Of a DNA stretch of 5,252 nucleotides, positions 1-5,242 are shown one piece after another (position 1 is the first letter of the stretch; each line of letters begins with the position of its first letter). The stretch is taken from the NCBI GenBank assembly GCA_012799115.1, contig JAAZLY010000114.1, forward strand, positions 1 to 5,252, written 5' to 3'. The DNA comes from Bacillota bacterium. Its GTDB lineage: Bacteria > Bacillota > Limnochordia > Darwinibacteriales > Darwinibacteriaceae. The notes below the pieces were generated by a model. It was not told the origin of the DNA. It did not search any database and was given only the letters and a program-made list of their open reading frames with translations. The translations under genes and the position numbers were made by a program.

Positions 1-269
1 AAGTGGCACCTTTTGAGAAAATTCGAGGGAAGGCCAAGGCACTGAAGCGAGTTCGAGAGCTTGTTTTGGAGTTCCAAGGGAGATATCCTGATAAGAAGAT
101 TCGGGCCGCCATGAGTCACGCCACGACCCAAGAAGAGGCTAACCAAATAGTCGAGGCGCTGTCACAGGCTCTACCGGTGGAGGGAGATGTCTTGATTGGT
201 GAGATCGGGCCGACCATCGGGGTACACACAGGACCTGGCATCGTAGCTCTCTTCCTCTATTCCGTTTAA
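1..269 (+). CDS. DegV/FakB-family fatty-acid-binding protein, C-terminal part
   Basis: This is the 3' end of a gene that begins before the window; the first whole codon is at position 3 and the stop is TAA at 267-269. About 88 residues are visible, roughly the last third of a family protein of about 280 residues. The diagnostic part is the C-terminal GEIGPTIGVHTGPG motif (visible residues 66-79), typical of DegV proteins, whose conserved histidine (residue 75 here) lies near the bound fatty-acid carboxylate in known structures. Upstream, the basic KIRGKAKALKRV stretch matches the usual start of the second domain. In Bacillota such proteins (FakB) present exogenous fatty acids to the kinase FakA for phosphorylation. 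A fakA/DAK-type gene is often just upstream of degV-recG, so one may lie left of the window; that is inference. The GTG at position 3 is probably an internal valine, not a start. The family call is strong; the ligand is unknown. Confidence 0.88.
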   Translation, partial: VAPFEKIRGKAKALKRVRELVLEFQGRYPDKKIRAAMSHATTQEEANQIVEALSQALPVEGDVLIGEIGPTIGVHTGPGIVALFLYSV

Positions 270-288
270 GGCTCTTTTTATACCATGG

Positions 289-329
289 AGCCCTTATCCT
301 TTAGACTTTACAGGATAGGGGCTTTTTTT
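289..329 (+). terminator. Rho-independent terminator after degV
   Basis: A 12-bp stem pairs 289-300 with 312-323, with a single T-G wobble (294/318), around an 11-base loop (301-311). It runs directly into seven Ts (323-329). It starts 20 bases after the degV stop and ends 18 bases before the recG start, so it should end the degV transcript and largely uncouple it from recG. Confidence 0.9.
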
Positions 330-336
330 GTATAGT
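307..336 (+). promoter_or_regulatory. Possible sigma-A promoter for recG overlapping the terminator
   Basis: TTTACA (307-312) and TATAGT (331-336) each match the sigma-A hexamers at five of six positions and are 18 bases apart. The -35 would sit in the loop and first stem base of the terminator. The predicted start near 343 would fall after the Shine-Dalgarno-like GGTGAT (337-342), giving an almost leaderless recG message. That conflict makes this a weak call; read-through or a different promoter is possible. Confidence 0.25.
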
Positions 337-342
337 GGTGAT
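337..342 (+). promoter_or_regulatory. Ribosome binding site for recG
   Basis: GGTGAT matches the part of the anti-Shine-Dalgarno complement that follows AGGA, and lies 5 bases before the GTG at 348. It supports the GTG start. The nearby ATG at 341 is in another frame and does not encode a RecG-like N-terminus. Confidence 0.5.
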
Positions 343-347
343 GAAAC

Positions 348-2339
348 GTGTTAGATGCTTCTGTTACAGTGTTGCCTGGCATTGGGGAGAAGCGGGCCCA
401 GGCCATTCGGAATCTAGGGCTCGAGACCGTGCGAGACGTATTATTATCATTTCCCCGCACGTATAAAGATTTTCAGACCATTGTTGAGCCTAGTCAGGTC
501 GAGATCGGTGTCGAACAGCTCACGTCAGGTAAACTCACAAATCTGACGGAACGGAGAATCTCACAGGGGCGCCGCTTGATTCAAGGTCAGCTTGACGGCT
601 CCTTGACTCTGACTTGGTTTGTTTACCATAAGGGACCGGGGATGAGTTACCTGCTCCGCAAACTTCAGAAGGCTGAAACGTTATGGGTCTATGGTGTGGC
701 CAAGCCCTCCTTGTTTGGGGCAGAAATGAGCTCCCCTGAGTTCTTTCTACGTGCGCCCAGACTTGGCCTTATGCCTGTCTATCCTTTAATGGCTGGGGTT
801 TCGAATGATCAACGGATTCGTTGGGTCGAAGCAGCACTCAAGCATGTCCATGAACTGCCCGAATGCCTACCTGAGAAAATTCGGGGGGCTAGACCAGGCA
901 GAGCGGAGGCGGTAGCAGAGATCCACTTTCCCAAGAGTCGGTCTCGCTATGAAGAGGCCCGGGAAAGGCTTGTCTTTGAGGAGTTCTTCTTGTTCCTCCT
1001 TGGACTCCAAGGAAGTCAAGAAGTACGCAGTGGTATTGCCCACAAGCCCGATGGTGAACTGGTGAAGAGGTACCGCGCGAGACTACCCTTCCAACTCACC
1101 AAAGGCCAGGAAGATGCCTTGCGCCAAGTGGCTGCAGACATGGAGGCAGAGCGCCCCATGCGCCGTTTGATCCAAGGCGATGTGGGTTCTGGCAAGACCG
1201 TTGTTGCTGAGTATGGGGCGGTGAAGGCGGTAGCCAGTGGGGGGCAGGTTGCCATGATGGTACCTACCGAGGTACTGGCACGACAAATGGTGAAGCGCAT
1301 GAAGGAGTCTTTAGAACCTCTGGGGATCTCTGTCGAGCTTTTGATCGGGAATATGAAAGGCAAGGAGCAAGAAAGAGTCCGCGCTGCACTAGAAGTGGGC
1401 GACTGTGATGTGGTTGTAGGTACCCACGCTTTGATCACAGAAAAAGTCAACTTCAAACATCTCTCCTTAGCCGTTGTCGATGAGCAGCACCGCTTTGGAG
1501 TACGACAGCGATCGGCACTTCTCGGCAAGGGTAATGCGGACCTTTTGGTTATGAGTGCAACACCGATTCCCCGCTCTCTAGCGTTGACCATCTATGGAGA
1601 TCTAGATACCACGGAGATTCGAGAACTTCCGGCAGGACGTCAGGCGGTGGATACGCGTCTTGTCGATCCAGCCAGGCGCGACGATGTGTATCGCTACCTT
1701 GTCTCTCGGGTACACCAAGGTGAGCAGGCCTATGTCGTTTTTCCCCTTGTGGATGAGTCTGAGCACCTTGATCTGAAGGCAGCCACGCAGGAGATGGAGT
1801 CGCTCAAAGACGGTCTTTTGTCTTCAGTCCGGGTGGGTTTGATCCATGGACAGATGGGCAAGGAGAAAGAAGCTGTATTTGAAGCCTTTGCCGCGGGGGA
1901 GATTGACGTTTGTCTGGCCACCACGGTCATTGAGGTAGGTATGAATGTTCCCAATGCCACCGTTATGGTCATCGAAAACGCGGAACGATTTGGTCTAGCC
2001 CAGTTGCATCAGCTTCGGGGGAGAGTGGGGCGTGGTAACAAGGGTGGCATTTGCTTTCTCCTGGCCTATAATCTGACTCCCCACAGCAGAGACAGACTCA
2101 ATGTGGTGCGGACGAGTAATGATGGGTTTTTCATCGCGGAAGAAGACCTGCGTCTACGGGGTCCTGGCGATCTTTTTGGCATACGTCAGTGGGGACAACC
2201 CTTATTCCGCTTAGCAGATCTAAAAGAAGACCAAGACATTTTGACCAAGGCAGCTCTCCAGGTTAAGGAGCTTCTGGAAACACACTCCCTGGCAGAGTAT
2301 CCTGAATTACGGCGGGAGCTAGAACGCTACGAGTGGTAA
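348..2339 (+). CDS. recG: ATP-dependent DNA helicase RecG
   Basis: RecG is a double-stranded DNA translocase that binds stalled forks and branched DNA and drives fork regression and Holliday junction migration. The 663 residues cover the whole family architecture and are slightly shorter than the roughly 680-690 usual in related bacteria. The N-terminus has a PGIGEKRAQAI helix-hairpin-helix-like segment (about 10-20). The OB-fold wedge follows (about 50-160), ending in the family pattern GAEMSSPEF. Helicase motifs: Q-motif-like QLTKGQ (249-254), Walker A GDVGSGKT (277-284, catalytic K283), Walker B DEQH (378-381), motif III SATPIPR (403-409), TTVIEVG (525-531) and motif VI QLRGRVGR (555-562). 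The C-terminal RLRGPGDLFG region (602-611) belongs to the TRG motif that couples ATP hydrolysis to translocation. It starts with GTG and leads the recG-rsmD-coaD cluster. The wedge aromatic loop (WFVYHKGPGMSYL) looks divergent from the commoner WFNQPYL form. Assignment is very secure. Confidence 0.97.
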   Translation: MLDASVTVLPGIGEKRAQAIRNLGLETVRDVLLSFPRTYKDFQTIVEPSQVEIGVEQLTSGKLTNLTERRISQGRRLIQGQLDGSLTLTWFVYHKGPGMSYLLRKLQKAETLWVYGVAKPSLFGAEMSSPEFFLRAPRLGLMPVYPLMAGVSNDQRIRWVEAALKHVHELPECLPEKIRGARPGRAEAVAEIHFPKSRSRYEEARERLVFEEFFLFLLGLQGSQEVRSGIAHKPDGELVKRYRARLPFQLTKGQEDALRQVAADMEAERPMRRLIQGDVGSGKTVVAEYGAVKAVASGGQVAMMVPTEVLARQMVKRMKESLEPLGISVELLIGNMKGKEQERVRAALEVGDCDVVVGTHALITEKVNFKHLSLAVVDEQHRFGVRQRSALLGKGNADLLVMSATPIPRSLALTIYGDLDTTEIRELPAGRQAVDTRLVDPARRDDVYRYLVSRVHQGEQAYVVFPLVDESEHLDLKAATQEMESLKDGLLSSVRVGLIHGQMGKEKEAVFEAFAAGEIDVCLATTVIEVGMNVPNATVMVIENAERFGLAQLHQLRGRVGRGNKGGICFLLAYNLTPHSRDRLNVVRTSNDGFFIAEEDLRLRGPGDLFGIRQWGQPLFRLADLKEDQDILTKAALQVKELLETHSLAEYPELRRELERYEW

Positions 2340-2340
2340 T

Positions 2341-2347
2341 GGAGGTG
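2341..2347 (+). promoter_or_regulatory. Ribosome binding site fixing the TTG start of rsmD
   Basis: GGAGGTG lies immediately after the recG stop and 6 bases before TTG at 2354. This strong match, with the canonical RsmD N-terminus MRIIAGKARG, decides for the rare TTG start. Confidence 0.8.
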
Positions 2348-2353
2348 TAGAGG

Positions 2354-2908
2354 TTGCGCATCATTGCAGGAAAAGCGCGAGGTACAAAGCTGAAGAGTGT
2401 TCCTGGACTCAGCACCAGACCAACTGGAGATCGGGTCAAGGAAGCCCTCTTTAACATTTTAGGACCGGCGATTGATGGCAGTTCTTTCCTCGATCTGTTT
2501 GCTGGAAGTGGAGGAATCGGATTGGAGGCTCTCAGCCGAGGAGCTTCGGAGGTAGTCTGGGTTGATGCTAATCCGGCCTGTACAGCGCAGATTCGGGCTA
2601 ATTTGGAAAAGACGAAACTGGAGGGCGGTCAGATCTACACCAATGATGTTAGCCGCGCCCTAGGACAACTGGAGCGCCGGGGTCATGGCTTTGACTATGT
2701 TTTCTTCGATCCCCCCTATGATCTGGGTTTGATTCGAAAGACTCTAGAGGAGTCCTCGTTGCCAGCCGTCCTGAAAAGCGGTGGAATTATCATAGCTGAG
2801 GCAAGCAAAAAAGAGGAAGCTCCTATGGACGTGTCGAACCTTTGCCTTAAACGCGAACAGCGCTATGGCGATACGAGACTTCTGTTTTATGAACTGAGGA
2901 GGAGTTAG
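2354..2908 (+). CDS. rsmD: 16S rRNA (guanine(966)-N2)-methyltransferase RsmD
   Basis: RsmD transfers a methyl group from S-adenosylmethionine to N2 of G966 of 16S rRNA in the 30S subunit. At 184 residues it has the normal family length. The N-terminus carries the family signature MRIIAGKARG, followed by STRPTGDRVKEALFNIL (about 20-36). The SAM-binding motif I is DLFAGSGGIG (47-56), and the acidic strand-2 residue that contacts the SAM ribose is in WVDANP. The catalytic DPPY motif of N2-guanine methyltransferases is at 119-122. The fold is a single Rossmann-type domain with no membrane segment, so the protein is cytoplasmic. It lies 14 bases after recG and 1 base before coaD, a conserved arrangement (ylbH-coaD in Bacillus), which implies co-transcription. 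The start is TTG, which may lower translation relative to its neighbours. No key residue is missing. Confidence 0.95.
   Translation: MRIIAGKARGTKLKSVPGLSTRPTGDRVKEALFNILGPAIDGSSFLDLFAGSGGIGLEALSRGASEVVWVDANPACTAQIRANLEKTKLEGGQIYTNDVSRALGQLERRGHGFDYVFFDPPYDLGLIRKTLEESSLPAVLKSGGIIIAEASKKEEAPMDVSNLCLKREQRYGDTRLLFYELRRS
2896..2904 (+). promoter_or_regulatory. Ribosome binding site of coaD inside the end of rsmD
   Basis: GAGGAGGAG contains AGGAGG (2897-2902) 7 bases before the GTG at 2910. It lies within the last codons of rsmD, so ribosomes finishing rsmD pass over it, which suggests translational coupling. Confidence 0.8.
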
Positions 2909-2909
2909 A

Positions 2910-3398
2910 GTGAGAATAGGGGTTTGTCCAGGTACGTTTGACCCGGTCACCTATGGCCACCTGGACATTATTAGAAGAGGAAGCACACTGTTTGATCACT
3001 TGTACGTAGCTGTTTTACATAACCCCCATAAGAGCCCATTGTTTAGCATGGATGAACGGGTAGACATGTTAAAAGAGGAAGTCAAAATCTTTGACAATGT
3101 CAGCGTTGAAGTTTTCTGTGGTTTGTCCGTTGACTATGCGAGGCAGAAGAAGGCAATTGCAATTGTGCGGGGACTTAGAGCAGTAACAGACTTTGAGTTT
3201 GAGTTTAAACTTGCTTCCATGAACCGGAACCTCGATCACACTATCGAAACGGTGTTTATGATGACCAGTAGCGAGTACTCCTTTATCAGTTCATCTGCTG
3301 TTAAAGAGGTAGCTGAGTTCGGCGGAGATGTGTCCAAGTGGGTGAGTCCCCGTGTAGCGGCACTGTTAAATAAGAAATTTACGAATGGGGAGAGGTAA
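2910..3398 (+). CDS. coaD: Pantetheine-phosphate adenylyltransferase (PPAT)
   Basis: CoaD catalyses the reversible transfer of AMP from ATP to 4'-phosphopantetheine, giving dephospho-CoA and pyrophosphate, the penultimate step of coenzyme A synthesis in the cytoplasm. The 162 residues match the bacterial family (about 160), which forms hexamers. It is a nucleotidyltransferase alpha/beta phosphodiesterase: the T/HxGH motif appears as GTFDPVTYGH (8-17) with catalytic H17. The substrate-binding HNPHKSP (37-43) includes a conserved lysine (K41). RGLRAVTDFEFE (87-98) holds the phosphate-binding arginines R87 and R90. The ATP-binding signature FISSSAVKE lies at 125-133. The start is GTG with an overlapping strong ribosome binding site, one base after the rsmD stop. 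All recognised functional residues are present, so it should be active. It is expected to be essential. Confidence 0.97.
   Translation: MRIGVCPGTFDPVTYGHLDIIRRGSTLFDHLYVAVLHNPHKSPLFSMDERVDMLKEEVKIFDNVSVEVFCGLSVDYARQKKAIAIVRGLRAVTDFEFEFKLASMNRNLDHTIETVFMMTSSEYSFISSSAVKEVAEFGGDVSKWVSPRVAALLNKKFTNGER
3387..3395 (+). promoter_or_regulatory. Ribosome binding site for the coiled-coil gene
   Basis: The purine-rich GGGGAGAGG ends 5 bases before the GTG at 3401 and overlaps the end of coaD. It supports the GTG start and coupling to coaD. Confidence 0.6.
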
Positions 3399-3400
3399 CA

Positions 3401-3856
3401 GTGAACCGAGTGAACCTTCAGGTCTTGATTGACCAATTGGAAGCACTAGTAGAAAAGGCACCCGAAGTCCCTTTGGTAGGCAAAGTGTTGGTCGATGCCG
3501 ATGAGCTTTTTGACTTGCTTGATGTGATTCGCACCGCCATTCCCGAAGAGGTAAAGCGGGCCGAAGCGGTCTCTTCTGACCGGGAGAGAATGATTGCTGA
3601 AGGTCAGGAGCAAGCGGAACGGATGATCGCTAAGGCAGAGGAATATGCTGCGAAGTTGGTCCACAGTAGCGAGATCTACCGGCAAGCAGAGGCGGAGAGC
3701 AAACTACTCCTTGAAGAAGCGAAGCGAAAGGCTTTGGAGATTGAACAAGGCTCCAGGGAGTATGCCCAGCAAGTTCTAGGAGACTTGAGCGGAGCTTTAA
3801 AGAGGACGCTGCAAGTTGTGGAAGCCGGTCAGCAAGAACTGCAAAAGGAAGCTTAA
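3401..3856 (+). CDS. SepIVA/DivIVA-like or ATP-synthase-b-like coiled-coil protein
   Basis: A 151-residue soluble, highly charged, almost wholly helical protein with no signal peptide or membrane segment. The N-terminal part (1-57) is a short helix, then VPLVGKVLVDADELFDLLD (23-41) and an IPEEVKRAEAV segment (47-57). Residues about 58-120 form a coiled coil with an exact 11-residue period at its start: ERMIAEGQEQA (62-72) then ERMIAKAEEYA (73-83). A C-terminal amphipathic tail follows (GALKRTLQVVEAGQQEL, 131-147). Clostridial genes in this position are, as I recall, often labelled ATPase or ATP synthase subunit b-like because of coiled-coil composition. There is no nucleotide-binding motif and no membrane anchor, so those labels are probably wrong. 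Its motif order and place just after coaD resemble actinobacterial SepIVA, a DivIVA-domain protein of envelope growth and division; this is inference from memory. It starts with GTG, 2 bases after coaD, and ends overlapping ylbJ. Confidence 0.85.
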   Translation: MNRVNLQVLIDQLEALVEKAPEVPLVGKVLVDADELFDLLDVIRTAIPEEVKRAEAVSSDRERMIAEGQEQAERMIAKAEEYAAKLVHSSEIYRQAEAESKLLLEEAKRKALEIEQGSREYAQQVLGDLSGALKRTLQVVEAGQQELQKEA

Positions 3857-5064
3857 GCGCGGGGTCGAAACGAGATGTAGATCATGCGTTTCAGCAACCA
3901 GACGATACTTAGGATGATAACTAGGATCAAGAGGAAGCTCGTGGCGAGCTGAGCCGAAGCCAGGAAGCGGGCAGGCATACTTCCATTGAGATAATTCGCT
4001 GTACTTGTCACAGGCAAGGTATTCTTAAATGAAGCAGGAATAAAACTCATGGGTCCCAGCAAGAGAGCGGTGATGATCGCCGAGAACAGGCCATGGAGAA
4101 GGCGGGCATAGAGATAGGGTTTGAGTCGGATCTTCGTACCTGTCAGCATTGAGGTCGCTTGCATCTGGACAGAAAGTCCGCTCCAACCCAGAATCAAGCT
4201 AGCGATGGTGGCTCGAGCTCCTAGTGAAGCAGGAGCTTGACTGGCGGCTTGGGCCCCTAGGGTGGTCTCGAAGAATCCACTAAAGACTGCTTGCGCTAGG
4301 GCAGGATCGAGACCGAAGAGTTTGAGAGTCCCTTCCAGGACTACCTTAACGGGATAAAAGATTCCGGTCGCCGTGACGACCTTTACCAAGACAGAGAAGA
4401 TCATGATGCAACCACCGATCAAGAGCATCGATTGAAAGGTGGTTCGTACTGCATCGCTGAACAAAGTACTGAAAGAACGTCCGTCAGTCTTCCGCGCTGT
4501 ATCCATGGTGCTTAAGGCTCGACCGAGATAGGACCCCTGCACCTTTTGGCGGGGGCTTTCTGCTCCTCTATGGAGCCTCATGCAAAGCCCTACCAAGACC
4601 GCACCGGCCAAATGGGATATGAGTAGGGTGATACCTAGATCCGGTAGACCAAACATCCCGACACCGACAGCTCCCAAGAGGAAGAGGGGCCCAGCAGTGT
4701 TGGCGAAACTCACTAAGCGTTCACCTTCTGTCTGCGTCAAAGCTTTTGCTCGTATTAGATCTCCTGTGATTTTGGCTCCCAGGGGATACCCGGCGGTCAT
4801 TCCCATGGCCACAGCAAATCCGGCCACGCCAGGCAGGCGGAAAATAGGTCGCATCAATGGCTCCAAGAGTGCACCGAGCAGGTGGACTACTCCTAATCCC
4901 ATCAACAACTCCGACAAGATGAAAAAGGGTAGTAGGGTTGGGAGTACGATCTCGAACCAAAGCTTGAGTCCTTCTAGGGACGCCTCGAAGGCCACTTCAG
5001 GAAAGATAAAGATCATTCCGGCAAGCACGAAGACAAGGGCTGCCAAGATGCGATTTCGAGCCAT
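3853..5064 (-). CDS. ylbJ: Sporulation integral membrane protein YlbJ (SpoVV)
   Basis: YlbJ in Bacillus subtilis is made in the mother cell under sigma-E and is reported (as SpoVV) to help move dipicolinic acid across the outer forespore membrane. The 403 residues match the usual length. I see about eight to ten hydrophobic segments, including roughly 6-26, 33-67, 78-95, 120-140, 143-162, 210-232, 283-300, 323-345 and 370-395. The nucleoside-transporter-like gate pattern is present: AGYPLGAK (91-98), ANTAGPLFLLG (121-131), FFETTLGAQAAS (254-265) and GWSGLSVQMQ (293-302). A hydrophilic stretch (about 164-200) separates the two halves, which look like inverted repeats of the gate fold. It starts at ATG (5064-5062) after an AAAGGGTG site. 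It is convergent with the coaD cluster, sharing 4 bases at the stops. Identity is strong; the substrate in this organism is inferred. Its presence implies a spore former. Confidence 0.93.
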   Translation of the reverse strand: MARNRILAALVFVLAGMIFIFPEVAFEASLEGLKLWFEIVLPTLLPFFILSELLMGLGVVHLLGALLEPLMRPIFRLPGVAGFAVAMGMTAGYPLGAKITGDLIRAKALTQTEGERLVSFANTAGPLFLLGAVGVGMFGLPDLGITLLISHLAGAVLVGLCMRLHRGAESPRQKVQGSYLGRALSTMDTARKTDGRSFSTLFSDAVRTTFQSMLLIGGCIMIFSVLVKVVTATGIFYPVKVVLEGTLKLFGLDPALAQAVFSGFFETTLGAQAASQAPASLGARATIASLILGWSGLSVQMQATSMLTGTKIRLKPYLYARLLHGLFSAIITALLLGPMSFIPASFKNTLPVTSTANYLNGSMPARFLASAQLATSFLLILVIILSIVWLLKRMIYISFRPRA

Positions 5065-5072
5065 GAGCTACA

Positions 5073-5080
5073 CACCCTTT
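5073..5080 (-). promoter_or_regulatory. Ribosome binding site of ylbJ
   Basis: Read on the minus strand, AAAGGGTG ends 8 bases before the ATG at 5064-5062. It is a moderate Shine-Dalgarno match and supports this ATG as the start. Confidence 0.6.
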
Positions 5081-5084
5081 TCGT

Positions 5085-5110
5085 TGATTATGCTTAATTC
5101 ATACGAATAT
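5085..5110 (-). promoter_or_regulatory. Candidate sigma-E-type promoter of ylbJ
   Basis: On the minus strand ATATT (5110-5106) is followed after 13 bases by CATAATCA (5092-5085). Sigma-E promoters have a -35 ending in ATATT and a -10 like CATACAHT with roughly this spacing. The -35 core is complete and the -10 keeps CATA but differs at three of the last four positions. The predicted transcription start (about 5079) would coincide with the ribosome binding site, leaving a very short leader, so exact placement is uncertain. ylbJ belongs to the sigma-E regulon in B. subtilis. Confidence 0.4.
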
Positions 5111-5133
5111 AAGCTTGGGTTTATGCCTAATTC
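5088..5133. repeat. 13-bp direct repeat upstream of ylbJ
   Basis: TTATGCTTAATTC (5088-5100) and TTATGCCTAATTC (5121-5133) are identical except for one T/C change and start 33 bases apart, close to three helical turns. On the minus strand each reads GAATTARGCATAA and contains a sigma-E-like CATA core. The pair could be tandem operator sites or a duplicated -10 region. Confidence 0.6.
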
Positions 5134-5155
5134 TAAGGTGAGGATAGCCCCGCCC

Positions 5156-5209
5156 CTAGTTTCACCTTGCGACCTGGACATCCTTGGGAAGTCGAGGCCA
5201 GGAAACCAG
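5156..5209 (+). other. Weak imperfect hairpin before the rightward promoter
   Basis: Bases 5156-5162 pair with 5203-5209 (one A/C mismatch), and 5173-5177 (CCTGG) pair with 5198-5202 (CCAGG). There is a 10-base bulge on the left side and a 20-base loop. There is no T run, so it is not an intrinsic terminator. It ends right at the -35 box. It may be chance. Confidence 0.2.
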
Positions 5210-5238
5210 TTGACAGTGGGGGGTAATCTTTGTATAAT
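5210..5238 (+). promoter_or_regulatory. Consensus sigma-A promoter for the gene right of the window
   Basis: TTGACA (5210-5215) and TATAAT (5233-5238) are both perfect and exactly 17 bases apart, the optimum for the housekeeping sigma factor. It faces away from ylbJ. The expected transcription start is about 5244-5246. Strength this close to consensus suggests a highly expressed operon; in related genomes the DUF177 (yceD)-rpmF ribosomal operon or ackA follows ylbJ, but no coding sequence is visible here. Confidence 0.88.
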
Positions 5239-5242
5239 TTAT

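Noticed and set aside
341..343. ATG as an alternative start near recG
   Set aside because: It is out of frame with recG, and its reading does not give the PGIGEKRAQAI RecG N-terminus.
1016..1591. 191-codon open frame on the minus strand inside recG
   Set aside because: It lies wholly antisense to conserved helicase motifs, has arginine/serine/threonine-rich composition typical of a shadow frame, and shows no family motif.
3867..3892. GAAACG / CGTTTC inverted repeat near the convergent stops as a bidirectional terminator
   Set aside because: The stem is only 6 bp with a 14-base loop, has no T run on either strand, and lies inside ylbJ coding sequence.
4721..4960. 79-codon open frame on the minus strand inside ylbJ in another frame
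   Set aside because: It overlaps the conserved AGYPLGAK and ANTAGP parts of YlbJ and looks like a frame shadow.
5230..5238. Extended -10 element in the rightward promoter
   Set aside because: The TG is directly next to TATAAT (5231-5232), one base too close for the TGn spacing.
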